In this document: positions 1 through 11,284 of the stretch, in pieces
Position numbering within the stretch: the stretch's first letter is position 1
Layout of the letters: every line of letters begins with the position of its first letter
Origin: Metallyticus violacea
Lineage: Eukaryota; Arthropoda; Insecta; Mantodea; Metallyticidae
Direction: 5' to 3'
Length of the DNA stretch: 64,000 nucleotides
Assembly: GCA_030762175.1 (NCBI GenBank)
Contig: CM060833.1
Span: 9,498,501-9,562,500 of the forward strand
Notes under the pieces: model-generated
Told to the model about the DNA's origin: nothing
The model's database searches: none
What the model saw: only the letters and a program-made list of their open reading frames with translations
Position numbers and translations under genes: made by a program

Positions 1-1130
1 GTCGTCTGCATTAATAGTGACTCTTATGAAGTTCATAGGACCTATGCCATGGCTGGAAACACACTGGATGCTTGTGGATGCTTCACTGTTTGTGTAATGT
101 ATGAAGGCAACAATTCTTCATCACTAATGCAATGCATTTACAAGATGTACACTTTCCCATCAGATCAATGGTTAAATTTAGATTCATCTGAAAAAATTAC
201 CAAATTTCATATCTGTTGTGCATGCTGCATGCTCTTTTATCCACTGTAGTCACTTCTGTCTTACTGTTTTAGTCAGCAAAGGTTTAATTATGATCAACAG
301 GCAGGAAGTTCTGCTTCAAGGAGTTTATTTCTGATAGTTCTGCTGGTCACTGAGATGTCAAACATATCTTTCCTTTGTTGCTTCAGTTCTGAGGATGATA
401 GTCACTAAGATCAATTCTTATAAGTGTTCTGTCCTGTTTTGGAGTAGATGCCCTCTTCCTGCTTCTTTCTTTCACTCGTTCAACATTTACCCTCTCCCTA
501 TATTTCTTTAGCACTTTTGAAGTGGTAGAGTGATGAAAATCTATTCTGGAGACTATCTCTAGTTCTTACACCAATGGAGGAATAAGCAAAATTAGCACTT
601 TTCCTCCTGAGCGATAATTCCACTTCTTTGCCCATTTTGTCACCCAATGTCCCAACATGTAGTGTAGTATTGTTAGTAAAAATGCACTTGGAAGTCCGAC
701 AGTGGAAACAAGTATACACAAGCAACAAATGAGCAACAATGGATACCTAAGTTTTAAATTAGTCATTGTCAAAGTCATAATTACAAATGCAAAGGGAGGT
801 GATGTAATAAATTTTTCCACCACTGCAATATGGAGAGATGCTTTTGTGTCAGGAGAACCTAAAGATTATTTGTATGATAAATTAGAATGTGAATGGAGAA
901 ATCAGATGAGGAAGAAATGGGACAATTTATTTGTAGAAATGCTTAAAATTAAAGAGGATATAACAATTTTAACATCACAAGGAAATATTTGGATAAAGCA
1001 AGGGAAAATAGATGAGGGAAAGTAGATAAATAGGAAATGTATGGCAATATTCTGGGCAAGATAATAGGAAATATTAACTAACTTAGTGAGAGATTAATAG
1101 TAGGACCATAAATATATCCACAACAGGGAC
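1..1130. other. Unassigned AT-rich sequence
   Basis: No recognised gene or repeat. Two short open frames lie on the plus strand, at 49-249 (66 codons) and 702-1025 (107 codons). The longer one encodes a Lys/Glu/Trp-rich hydrophilic tail but matches no family I know and has no visible signal peptide or membrane segment. Neither has a convincing splice or promoter context, so both are left as chance ORFs or undetected relics. Confidence 0.3.
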
Positions 1131-1132
1131 AG

Positions 1133-1407
1133 CTGATACACGTGGCCAAGGTCATGAAGGTACAGACCTGTGAACTGTAGTCTGGGATTCAATTCATGCC
1201 AGGACCATTCTCCCTGACTGAGGTTTTTTCCAGATTTTTTCAGTCATAAATGGCAAATGTCAGGGAGTTACTCTAAACATAGGCCTGGAACACTTTCATT
1301 GCCTTAAAATATCCTTTTATAATTTATCATGTCATCTTATGTATGGCATGTCCACTGCCTATGGTTCTTCAGTAGAAAAACCAGGTGTTAAACACTATTA
1401 AAAATAC
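1133..1407 (+). repeat. SINE-A copy, old
   Basis: Full-length but strongly diverged copy of the tRNA-Ser-like SINE. The decayed head (gtggccaaggtcatgaagg) is followed by the body landmarks in order: ctgactgaggttttttcc, the gcaaatg box, cctggaac, a short A/T run, and the 3' tail ending in ttaaacactatt. The internal pol III B box is mutated (ggattcaattc), which fits an ancient insertion. No target-site duplication can be read. Confidence 0.85.
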
Positions 1408-2046
1408 TTTAAAGGACTCAAGTAACTGAAAAAAGGGTAAAGTTATAATGTTTTGCATTATACTTGCCTGTATTTCAATTTTTTTCTGAGGTCTAGAGTT
1501 TTATAGTTCATCTTTTATGTTTAGTGCATGCTGAATTTGAAAATATAACCATTTTGCTCAATCAGTCAGGTTTTGTTACCTCAATATTTAGAACATAGCT
1601 ATATATTATGGAATTAAAATCATATAACAGTTATGAAACTATAATGTTTATCATCAAAAAGTTAAAGAGCATCCATAAATTAAAAAAAAAATCATCAAAA
1701 AGCAGTCATATATTCACTCACATCAAATGACATAGTACTTAAGCAGAATTGAACTCCCTGGCCATATTATTAAATGCACCCTAATATTTTTAAATTCATT
1801 TATTATGTTTAGATATGACTTATCTTCATTGTTATCCCTCTCTGAACATTATAGGGGACATTGTTGTCTACAATAACACATGTTTATAATTTTTCATTCT
1901 TGTAAGAGTTCACGTTGTTGCTAAATAAATATCAGTTCTGTAATACCAGCATTATGGAACGTACCTATTTCAGACCTGTGCTATTGAAGTTTAATTTGTC
2001 ATTTTGAAGTGCTAATTGGAACCTGTACAGTGAAGCAAATCATATA
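1408..2046. other. Unassigned AT-rich sequence
   Basis: Very AT-rich, with short A and T runs and no open frame of note. Nothing recognised. Confidence 0.3.
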
Positions 2047-2432
2047 ATTAAAATTATTGTATGATTGAGTTGAACTACATGGGCTCCTCTGACTTGTTTA
2101 TATTTAGAAAACATTTCGCAGACCATCATCCACATTAGCTAACTGCGAACTGTTGGATAACTCATGGTATACATTCTTTATGCATACTCTGCTTTGGTGG
2201 AGGTGTGATGAACTTAAAGTTTACGTTTTCATTTCTGGGTATGAAAATATAAACTTTAAGTTCATTATACCTCAACTATAGCAGAGAAAGAGAATGCATC
2301 CCCAAAGGAACACCAAGAATTATCCAGCAATCAACAGTTAGCTGAGGATGCAAAACCTATTCTGAATATAAATAAGTAAGTGAAGTCAATAAGAGTGTAT
2401 AGTTCAACTCAGTAATAGAATAATCTTAATTA
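2047..2432. repeat. Large imperfect palindrome (fold-back or MITE-like)
   Basis: Two arms of about 185-190 bp face each other across an 8-base centre (2233-2240). The innermost 16 bases of each arm (2208-2223 and 2250-2265) are perfectly complementary. Further out the arms still match at several blocks: a ttggataa block, agctaactg, acttgtttatatt versus acttatttatatt, and gagttgaacta. Small indels interrupt the pairing. The size and symmetry suit a fold-back MITE or a terminal inverted repeat brought together by internal deletion. No coding capacity is visible inside it. Confidence 0.7.
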
Positions 2433-2804
2433 TTTAATTTGTCGGTTTGTTTATGGTTTGAAACATTAAATTTAATATTCTGTGTTCACTAACAATCATT
2501 CTGTTTGAAAAGTGTTAATTGCTTAGAATTATAACAGGTAAATCACGATATTTGATACCTCAAAATATTGCAGAGGTAAAAGCACCAGTTAACACTAATG
2601 TTTTTTTCTAATTGAGAAGTTTCTCGAAGGTTGGGGCTATCTGGAGCATCTATAAGATGAATGAAGAAGAAAATTGAATTGGGGGTAGAATTAGATTTCA
2701 AAGAAAGAGTAAATGTGTCCAAAAACCATTTTCACCTCAATGGATAGAATGTTGTTTGAAAAAGATTTATGACAGAAACAAGTTTTCTAGTTAAATTAAA
2801 TTTT

Positions 2805-3560
2805 ATCTTGACAGTGGCATCGCAGCATCTAAAAGCAATGTGAAGCACAGACTTTCAGAAATGAATTTAAAAGTATGAAGCCCAAATTAACACTACTATG
2901 GCTGCAAAACATATCAACTGGTCAAAGGATCAGAAGGACAAAAGACTTGAACTTCTGGCAACCAATAAATATGTAAAGTTTAATTTTAAAAGTATTTTAT
3001 GAGCTAAAATCCACCTTTAAACAAATTATCATTGGACTTTTCCATTTCTTCAGGTTTGTTTAAGTGATGAGAACACTTTTGAAATTCTAGCAAAAGAAGT
3101 TTAGTTTGTATGACAGCATCGTGGTAAAAAGTATATCAGATTATGTTTGCAGACTGTAAAATATCCTAATTATGGTCATTCATCAATGGCAAAGGCCCTG
3201 GTCATCTATATGTTGTTGGTGGGATCAGTAAAAGGATATGCTGATGCTGTCTGAACTAAGAGAATGGTTCCCATATTGGGAGCTGTTTATTTTTATGCAA
3301 GATGAGGTGAAAAGTCATACTAAAAATCTGTGATAGCTTTTCTGTAAGAAAAGAAAGTCCCTTTGTTGCCCTCGCCAGGTAATTCATCACATATGAATCT
3401 CAATGAGAATGTTTGCCACGGTTTATTCAGGAAATAATCAAAGTCCGGTATCATCCTCCACAGATACAAGAGAGAATACATTCATACATTAACAATATGG
3501 CAAAGTGAATCAAAATCTTAGTAGCTGCCAAAGGCAAATTGACTAATTGTGGTTTGGGTG
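2805..3560 (+). pseudogene. Tc1-like transposase relic
   Basis: Degenerate Tc1-family (IS630/Tc1/mariner superfamily) transposase readable only by shifting frames. In order it shows the end of the paired-like DNA-binding region (a KHRLSEMNLK block near 2850), the linker into the catalytic core, a first-acid motif (LSDENTFE near 3063), a TVKYPNYG segment near 3155 that matches the KHP..VMVWG region, a TKRMVPILGAVY block near 3262, and a C-terminal part near 3370-3540 that includes NENVCH, where the family has ENLW. The family protein is about 340 residues. Here stops and frameshifts break every segment, so it cannot be active. The ends are not defined; the 0.39 kb palindrome lies about 370 bp upstream and might be related. 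Confidence 0.65.
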
Positions 3561-4685
3561 GATTGATTAATTGTGGATTAGTGGATTGTACTCTAAATTG
3601 TGTGTACCTGACAAAAAATATATGTCCTTATTATCACCATAAGTGTGTATATTGAATTTTTTATAAACATTGAAAGAGAATTGTAATTCTCCATTGTAGT
3701 CTTGTAAAAATAAAATAAGTACTGATTTTGCCGTTGCAATCTCATATTATATTTAAAATTCAAGGTGCATCAAATAATATGATCATGGACTGTGATATCA
3801 AAGATAGGTCTTTTTCAAGAATTGTGATATGTTGTTCAGGTCTAGAAAATTTCACTTTAAGCACCAGTCATAACTGGTAACTCTGTAAACTTGGAGAGAA
3901 ATGGTAAAGTTGACCTTGTTTCTTGCAGCTGCAGATTTGTCTAGCTTGAGCTTTTGAAATTATACGTAACATTCTAACAAAAAGAACAAAAAATGGAAGA
4001 ATCCACTTTATCTATTCCTGACAGATCTGTTCATGAATGTGCTAGAAATATGTATAACCAAAGATTTTCCCTTAATTTTTAAGACAATGCACCAGTGTGT
4101 AGAAGATGATGTTTTTACAATAGTTTCCAAAAATCAAACTGATGATGCTTTAAAACTTTTAAATACATAATACAGAAATATAAAATTCTCTTTAGAAATA
4201 TAAGAGGATATCTATATTCTTTTCTTAAAAATAATTAAAGATGGCCTTAGGAATATACAAAAAATTCAACTCGCACAGATAGAAAATTACATTAAGAACA
4301 ACAGCTATAACCCCAAATCATGCAGTCATCAATAACCGTACACACAGGTTGCTGAATGTACCACTTGGTAAAGAGGAATATCATAACATATCAGCAATAC
4401 AGAATGGTTTTAATAGTTTTCTTATAGATAAAAATTGCTAATTGGAGTTATATATAATGAAAATTATAATTAAACATACTTGTGTCATTAGCAAGAGAAT
4501 TATCTTTACTTTTTGGGTATAATGGAAGATTTTTTAATGCGATATTTATTATCACTTTTAATTGCATTGGTCTCGTAATGTCTGCAATTGGACGTGAATT
4601 CTCTAGGTATAAGTTTGTGGTTACAAATAAAATAAAATGAAATGAATTAATGATGGTGTAAATGAACTTGAAGTCTTTGGTGCCT
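3561..4685. other. Unassigned AT-rich sequence
   Basis: AT-rich with many stops in all frames. Short stretches near 4080-4260 read as lysine- and isoleucine-rich peptides, but I cannot assign them to a family. Probably old transposon debris. Confidence 0.3.
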
Positions 4686-4689
4686 TAAA

Positions 4690-4835
4690 GCTATCTGGCA
4701 TGTACTTCTCAAGGTAAGAAAAAACTATGGAAAAAACCTTACTCAGTCAGCTTGACTTAATTTGGATTTGAACCCAGAACCTCTGGACTAGCAGTTGCAA
4801 ATGATACCACTAGACCATGGAGTAAATCAATAGAA
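4690..4835 (-). repeat. Hybrid SINE: different tRNA head on a SINE-A body
   Basis: On the minus strand, a tRNA-like head (box A tagtggtatc, box B ggttcaaatcc) runs into the SINE-A body landmark ctgactgag...ggttttttcc and then stops. The head is not the tRNA-Ser-like head of the other SINE-A copies. It resembles the short-arm tRNA type that also heads the separate SINE-C at 51483-51818. The 3' half is missing. The element may be a subfamily in which the head was exchanged. Confidence 0.5.
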
Positions 4836-5515
4836 GGTTATTGATGAACATTAAGATTAAAAGGATAGGTGCATAAAAACATAAAAGAAACTCGGAGAGA
4901 AAATCTCAGCCAATTTGTCATTTCTCCTCTCTAATTTTTCCTTCCCCTGTAATATCTTTTGATGAGCTATAAGAAATGATGGCCAGGATATATAGTGCTA
5001 AAATTTCAAATTAAAGTTCTAAGAATAAATTAAATCTGTAACATAATTGTTTTAATAAGCAATTAATCTGCCTTTTTGCAGAAACCTTGGAATAATTTAC
5101 AGTTCTGCTCAAATTTCAATGCTAAAAAATTATATCTCAAATCATATATATCGTTGATAATTCTGAAGCTTTCTTACAAGAGAAATATTCATATTATAGA
5201 CCACATACTGACAAGCTTTAAACATAACCATTAAGAACTCTATTATAAAGTAAGCATTGAAACGAATTTTTGAAGATGGTTTAAATTGGAATTTAAATTG
5301 CAGCCACAAAAGTCCTTTTGTATTGTAGTCCTGTAGTCCTGTAAAAGAAGTTCATACAAACAACAAAGTATTAAATTAGTTTTTCATTTATTATGACTGC
5401 AGTATCATACAAAAAATGACTGAATGGAGACAGAACATAAATTGTAATTAAAAACACAAGCAGAAGTATTAAGTGTTCATAAATCATATGCAGGATAAAT
5501 CTTTCCTATATGCTA
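4836..5515. other. Unassigned AT-rich sequence
   Basis: Low-complexity AT-rich sequence with no open frame, repeat or RNA gene that I recognise. Confidence 0.3.
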
Positions 5516-5517
5516 GA

Positions 5518-5800
5518 AGTCGGTCCTGGTGATACCATACTTGCCTCCTAAACCCAAGATCGCGGGCTCAATCCCGGCTAGGATCAATGGATTTTTTTCG
5601 GATCTAAAAATCACAAGTATGACTTCCTTTGGAATGGTAAAGCCATGGGGTCCCGTATCGTACATTTACGGCACGAAAAAGAAGCTCAAGCTTGAAAGAA
5701 AAGGCCTCTGAGCAAAATTTGTTGACCACTTCACGCTATGAATTGAATGGGATGCTGATGACCTGAGATTTTAAAAAGCGTCCGTAAATAAACCAAATCA
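5518..5800 (+). repeat. SINE-B copy
   Basis: Near full-length SINE-B: head ggtcctggtgat, the cctaaacccaagatcgcggg anticodon-arm and box B region, the middle block cgtacatttacggcacg, and the 3' tail gatgacctgag...aaaaagcgtccgtaaataaa. About seven bases of the D-arm are missing from the head. Roughly 10 percent of sites differ from the younger copies. No clean target duplication, although agaag occurs at both borders. Confidence 0.9.
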
Positions 5801-5861
5801 ACAAACAAATATAAGCCAGAAGCACACACTTGCAATATCTGCTCAATGCGCGTGTTGTTAG

Positions 5862-5964
5862 TCCAGAGCAATCCAATCTGAAAAAGTCCGTCATGCAGGA
5901 GTTGCATAAATTGAGCGAATTGTTCAACAAGTTGAATTTATCACAGAGTGCTAGCACAGAAAAG
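5862..5964 (+). CDS. Candidate internal exon of an unknown host gene
   Basis: A 103-nt open stretch is bounded by an acceptor-like site (gtgttgttag, AG at 5860-5861) and a donor-like site (AAAG followed by GTAATA at 5965). It encodes a well-behaved amphipathic peptide rich in Leu, Lys, Glu and Ser (for example QELHKLSELFNKLNL), which looks more like real protein than the surrounding sequence. The frame enters in phase 2 and leaves in phase 0. It lies 60 bp after a SINE-B and continues in no neighbouring ORF. I do not recognise the protein. It could equally be a chance ORF or a piece of an old transposase. Confidence 0.25.
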
Positions 5965-6389
5965 GTAATAATAAAACAAGTAACGCTAACTGAATTTAAT
6001 AAAAAGCATAACTTTCAGGCTTTCAAATATATACCTTTCCCATATCATTATTTTATTTACATGTTATATTATTAGCTTAACATTTCCAGTTGCACTTAGC
6101 TGTATAACAACTAAAACGGAATATGATTAATATTCTAAGCTACACAGTTAATTTTAGACGTACGATTGCTTGTTTTCCTGTGTTCCGAAACCGTTGTGTT
6201 CTCCCTGTCTGCATTGATTGTACACTTTACACTACCAAGGTTGATAGAATACATGCACTACCGTTTAAGATTTGTACATCACTCGGTATTACTCCATCAT
6301 TTCCTGGAATTCGGCTTTTTCCTCTGCCGTTCAGTACTGAAGCCGCAGGAGGGTCGCTGTCTCTAAGGGTAAGTCTGATTACTCGTCCA

Positions 6390-6401
6390 TGCGCATGCGC
6401 A
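6390..6401. promoter_or_regulatory. Perfect NRF1-type palindrome
   Basis: The 12-base palindrome TGCGCATGCGCA equals the consensus bound by NRF1 (Ewg in flies), a regulator of TATA-less, often bidirectional promoters. It lies in a locally GC-richer stretch (6170-6540), 21 bases after a strong donor-like GTAAGT at 6369. That combination would suit a first exon and promoter, but I see no coding sequence attached to it. Confidence 0.3.
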
Positions 6402-6639
6402 AAGCATTACCCCATACTTTCACATGACACCAAGGATCTTATCGCTTGGCGGGAATACCCAATTGTTAATGCTAACAATAACAATTCCCATGTATGCCTA
6501 CATCTCCTCCGGGCCATGTTAATCGACGTTCTCGGCGATTAAAAAAATACGTTTTTCAGTCATACCCCCCATCCCTAATGGTGCAATTTCCTTGATTTTC
6601 AGAAAGTATTTTGCTTATATTATTTAAATGCTATATACA

Positions 6640-7520
6640 GTTTCGTTGCCAAAAACAGGTTTCAATATAATAAGATTGGTTACTGAGGAACTGCTCCACC
6701 TCTTGTATCACCTCGTTGTCCTAGAAACGCCTGCCCCAGTGGGGTCTTCATGAAAGAGGAAGAACTCAATGCCAGGTAGGGTGAATATGGAGAATGGCTT
6801 AAAATTTCACACCCCATCACTGTCTGTGAGCAATGTGCTGGCACGCTGTCGTGCAGCAAACGAACTAACTTCCTTGGACAGCTTCCCGCGGCGTTCTCTA
6901 ATGATGGCCTCCCGCAATCTCATCAAGAGTTCCTGGTAATATTTTCCGCTTATTGACTGGCTCTTACAGACATGATTTCTCAACAGCAAACTCTGTGAGC
7001 CCCCCAAAAGCACTCAACATGACCTTCCTCGATGACATCTGTGTTTTCGCTTCCCCCCCCCCCTTTCTTTTTATGGGTAGTGTTTCCACTGCTTGTTTTG
7101 CTCCTTTTTCTCGGGGTCTTAATAACTTAACATTCACACAGCGCTCAAAAAGATGCGACCTTTCGACTGCAGTTTCCTTTTACTCAGATGTTAACAAGTG
7201 CTTTCGAATGATATTTATCACTGAACTATGATTAATGGGTATCTTCTACACTATTGCCTTGACAGAAATGTGACGGTCATCAAGCAGTAGGACCTCCACT
7301 TACGTCGCAATTCCCGGTTCTTCGCTGAGAGATAGGCGGCCACTTTGGCCCATCTTCCAGGCCCGTTTGTCCACAAGGAAACGCCTGCGCCACAGTGTCT
7401 CTAAACACGGCAACAATTTCCTTCGTAAATATTCCTTTCAAAAACAGCAAACGAAGAATCTCACGAACTTCAGTATTCTCAAGAGAATGCCTATCTTGAA
7501 TTTTGCTCTATAGCGGCGTT
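6640..7520 (-). pseudogene. Mariner (SETMAR-like) transposase relic
   Basis: Minus-strand mariner fragment read through several frameshifts. The N-terminal HTH part is at about 7270-7520 (a REILRLLFLKG block, then DDRHISVKAIV). The middle part at 7013-7230 includes a run of Pro and Lys and a homopolymer G tract. The best preserved part at 6807-6940 reads GKYYQELLMRLREAI followed by the LTK/LSKEV region that precedes the second catalytic Asp. The third-acid motif is recognisable as HSPYSPYLAL near 6780, with the key residues altered. Inverted ends are not identifiable. The family length is about 345 residues and this copy is inactive. Confidence 0.75.
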
Positions 7521-7856
7521 CTGCAAAATAATTGCTTGTGGAGCACAGGGACACGTGATTGCTCCACAGTGCACACATGCACACAGCATGAGTTTCATTG
7601 TTAAACCCGCTGCTCGTACAAAGCCGTTCATTAGTATTGCCGATGCGATACTATATCATTTTCCAAGGACTTGGGAAACAACTGCATGGCGCTAACTTAA
7701 ATCACATATCGCTGACCGGCATTTATTATCGTTTCCTACAATACATTTACATATCATCTCATACTGTAAGACGAAGATTTATAATTACTGGTATTAATAA
7801 TGTTTACCAATTCGTCAATATATCACTTTGGGCAGATTTCGTCAACAGATGTTAAA
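7521..7856. other. Unassigned spacer between two mariners
   Basis: About 340 bp with no recognised feature. It carries an 85-codon ORF at 7598-7855 (+) with no family resemblance. Part of it may be the untranslated end of the preceding mariner. Confidence 0.3.
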
Positions 7857-7858
7857 TA

Positions 7859-9125
7859 CAGAGCGTGCCAAAAATGTATACACACTTCAGGCAAAGAAAA
7901 AAGCTGTTAACATAACAAAACTGAATTCACACAAACAGAAAATGATGAGCACTAATCATCTTAGACTTTAACAGTTACAACAGTTGCTCAAAATGCCCAC
8001 CATCGGCGTCGATGCACTTCTGAGTACGTTGAACTACTGATTGAGCAACGTTTGCGAAAGTGTCCTCAGCGATTTCCGTTTCAATTTCTTTCCGAAGTGC
8101 TGTCAGTGTAGCTGGTTTTCTACGGTATAGAACATCCTTAAGAGTTCCCCATAGGTAGAAGTCCAAGGGAGTTAAATCCGGAGAACGCGGTGGAAACTCA
8201 ATCGGATTTCTTCGTCCTATCCAGTGCCTTGGAAGATTGTCATCAAGATACGAACGTACATCTTGGTGTAATGTGGCGGTGCACCATCCTGTTGGAAGTA
8301 AAATTCCTCATTTCCATAGAGTGTATGAATGGCTGTAATGTGCGTAGCATGTTCAGGTGCACTGGGCCAGTTACTGCTCGTTCAAAAAAAAAAAAAAATG
8401 TCCCGATTAGACCCAGATGACAACACACACCAAGGTAAATTAACAACCTTTTCCAAAATAACATATTAATTGTTTGCACACCAGTAGACACAGTTATGTC
8501 GGTTAGCAGTTTCGTTCAACTTAAACAGTCCCTCATCGAACCAAACAATTTTCTCTACGAATGCCTCATCTGTGTTCCTAAACCACTCACAGTAGTGCTT
8601 TGTAGATTTCTGCGGTGAGTGCTCAAAACGTTCCAAAACCATAGCCGAGGAGGCGGGGCTTATTGCTGTGCAAGGTCTCCCAGATCTGCCCTTGTAAACA
8701 TCGCATACGGTACCACAAGTCTCAAATTTCTCTCGAATGCGTGCAATTGTTACTCGCTTTGGCGGTTCTGTTCTGTACACACGTCTCCATTGCCTTTGAA
8801 CTTCAACAACATTCTCGGTTTTCTAATACTACTTCAAAATTGTTTGTCGCTGTTCAAATGATAATCTTGGCTCCATTTTGTTGTAGCAGCGCTAGCATAA
8901 CGTAATGTGAGTCACATTTGTATACAGAACATCATACGATAATCTTGACTTCACTTGTTCATTGTTGATTTACCTGTCACGTAGCCACGCTATCATAATG
9001 TGTGTTAGCAACATCTATTTACAGAACATCATACTACACATTACTGTTGTTTTTCGGTTCAACTTTGAAATATATTAAATAGATATCTACTGTGAAAGTG
9101 TGTATACATTTTTTGACACCCTCGG
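7859..9125 (-). mobile_element. DUF4817-type mariner, both ends present
   Basis: A complete-length element of 1267 bp. The terminal inverted repeats match (left gtgccaaaaatgtatacaca, right the complement of tgtgtatacattttttgaca) and are flanked by TA at 7857-7858 and 9126-9127. The transposase runs on the minus strand from about 8878 to 7975. In order it has an N-terminal HTH of the DUF4817 type (EPPKRVTIARIREKFET, GRSGRP), a first acid in VWFDEGLFKLNETANRHNC, a second in FQQDGAPPHY, and a third in SPDLTPLDFYLWG, and it ends in HFEQLL. Two in-frame stops lie near the N-terminus and frameshifts lie between the acid motifs, so it is dead even though all three acids survive. An A run at 8385-8397 disrupts the middle. 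Confidence 0.9.
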
Positions 9126-9127
9126 TA

Positions 9128-9488
9128 TACACTATATGTTTGTTGACATCATGTTAACATTTTAACAATGTTATGATTATTCCGTTCCGCCAAGTTTTTG
9201 CATCGTAATGTTTGTTAACACGCTAAGGTCGCCGAGAATTGCGAGTAGCAAGGATCGAGAAGTGGATGTCTAAACCAAGAAACTTTTGGAACTGTGCTTT
9301 TCAATGGACTTCGACGTACCTCTGTTTGCATTTCATTAATAAACATGGCGCACGGCGCACAGTGAAACTTGCTGTGGATTCCTCGTCCCCTTCAATTTAT
9401 ACCATCACACAAGCTTGAAGCGTATTCTGACCTATCCTATTTCTTGATTTTGTTATCATCCTATGTCATGGTGGTGAATGACTTTTCT
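9128..9488. other. Unassigned spacer
   Basis: About 360 bp with no recognised feature, between the mariner right end and the SINE-A target duplication. Confidence 0.3.
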
Positions 9489-9499
9489 ACACTGGCAGT

Positions 9500-9777
9500 T
9501 TTTTTATTAGTGTTTAACGCCCGTTTTTACTATTGAGGCACCACAGGCTGTGACACTGATGATACTTGAAATGAAATTATATATTGAGAAAGGATTTTTT
9601 TTTTTAAGGAAGGAAACGTTCTAGGCCTAAGTTTAGGGTACCTCCCCGGCTTTTACCATTTATGAGGACTGAGGAAAACCTGGAAAAACCTCTGTCAGGG
9701 AGGACGGTCCTGACGGTCCTAGACCTCCCACTCACGAGTCGGCGCCTTAACGACCTCGGCCACCCGTGCAGGTACAC
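9500..9777 (-). repeat. SINE-A copy with target duplication
   Basis: Full-length minus-strand SINE-A. Read from the left it starts with the 3' tail (tagtgtttaacgcccg) and finishes with the tRNA-Ser-like head (complement of cggccacccgtg). It is flanked by an exact 11-bp direct repeat, acactggcagt, at 9489-9499 and 9778-9788, which is the duplication left by target-primed retrotransposition. The middle has a T run of about 13. An internal duplication gacggtcct lies near 9704-9720. Confidence 0.95.
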
Positions 9778-9788
9778 ACACTGGCAGT

Positions 9789-11222
9789 GGAAACGAAATG
9801 CACAGTACACTTGAGTGTCCTTAGATCTTCATAGCCGATATCGGCCCTTGAGATAAATGAAGCAATATCAAAGACGAATCTTCTGATTTATTACGAGTGA
9901 CGGACTGAAAGAATGCGCGTCAACATTTTAAGTCCTAACATCAAGCAAGGATCAATACAATTATTCTGTCAAACTCATGAAATATTTTAATGCCACTTTC
10001 ATAGCCTTGTCATCGAATCTTTGCTCCATTTCATTAATCCTACTTTTTACAAATGTCTTCATATTTCTCGTGAAGAGCACACTTTTAACTTTTAACTTCC
10101 ATTTCTAGTTTTTTAAAATGTTACAGTGTTTCATTTTCCGCATTATGTTCATCGCAAAGGCGGTTTCTTAAATGTTCCAGAGTTTCCGAAAGAAGTACGG
10201 AGAGTTATGAAATTTTGAGTGTTTGTTTTTGCATAATTTTACTTATTATGTAATATCTTATCCAAAATCACTAAACCTACAATGAAATAGTAGCTCGTCA
10301 TTTCTAGCAAGAACTCCCACCCCCTGCCAATCTTACTAAATTCCACCATGTTTGTGTATATGTTCACGTGTCATCACGATTAGCCTGTAGCGCAGGAATA
10401 TAGCTTGAACTGTGCGATAGGCACTCAACCAGCATTTGTCAACAGTTTCGGATATTTTAAAGCAAGTTGTGGGCACTTCTTTCTGTTTACCTTCGTTCTC
10501 TTTATTGTCAAAGAATTAATTTACTTAAATATGATTCTAATATAAATTTAAGAATGCCAAGAAAACGTAATTAAGAATAGTGCTATTGTATAATTTATGC
10601 AAGTGTATTTATTATTACAATACAACGTTCACAATACGTTTTTGTGCCTTCAAAGAATTGCAGCACTCCAGTAAATTGCAATTCTTCGGTTGACAGCACT
10701 TGTACCTTGTTGTTTTGAATTGTAAATTAATTTTAAAGGAAACTAGAGATATCTGGGTCAAGGTTATGAGCCTTTAAAAACCTGTGTTATTCAGTCATCG
10801 TTGGAAATGTATTCTGTAGCAAGGCAATAATAATTCGTGTAAATCTTTTGATTGTTCTTCTGGCTAACTAACTAAATAAGCAATGATTATAAAGATGTTT
10901 AATTTAGTGCATTACTTCTCGATAGTATCGATCTTGCACTAGCAAAATTTTCCTTTCTTGACATTATATGCGTGGAAAATTGATCGAATATGGTGCCGAA
11001 AGATCGATTATTGTAAATGTTTATAGTTATTGGTCATCTTGTTTCAACTTCAGTAATAATATGAATTGCGATCCTTTCGAAAAGTGGAAAATATTTATGC
11101 AGCAGAGGACATTTGACGAAGTTCGCGTGTTCGACTTGGTATGCATTGGGAGCCATGGAATGCGGCGACAGTTGGTAGTAGTTTGTTGTTTGTGTATGTA
11201 TGTGTGTGGTGTGGAATTCATC
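9789..11222. other. Unassigned sequence
   Basis: No recognised gene or repeat over 1.4 kb. It is less AT-rich than the first 5 kb. A 129-codon ORF begins at 10968 (+) and contains the candidate exon described at 11223-11284; its N-terminal half has no recognisable domain. Confidence 0.3.
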
Positions 11223-11284
11223 ATGTCACGTTCCGTCGAGGCTTTGTCTTTCCATTCTGCAACAGCTTCCGGATATGACTCAAG
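11223..11284 (+). CDS. Candidate first coding exon
   Basis: An ATG at 11223 opens a short frame (MSRSVEALSFHSATASGYDS) that reaches a donor-like site, CAAG followed by GTTAGT at 11285. Ser-rich N-termini of this kind are common in arthropod proteins, but the peptide alone proves nothing. The exon would end with two bases of a codon. The possible exon at 11989-12138 is not in the matching phase, so a direct splice between the two does not work without another exon. Confidence 0.2.
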
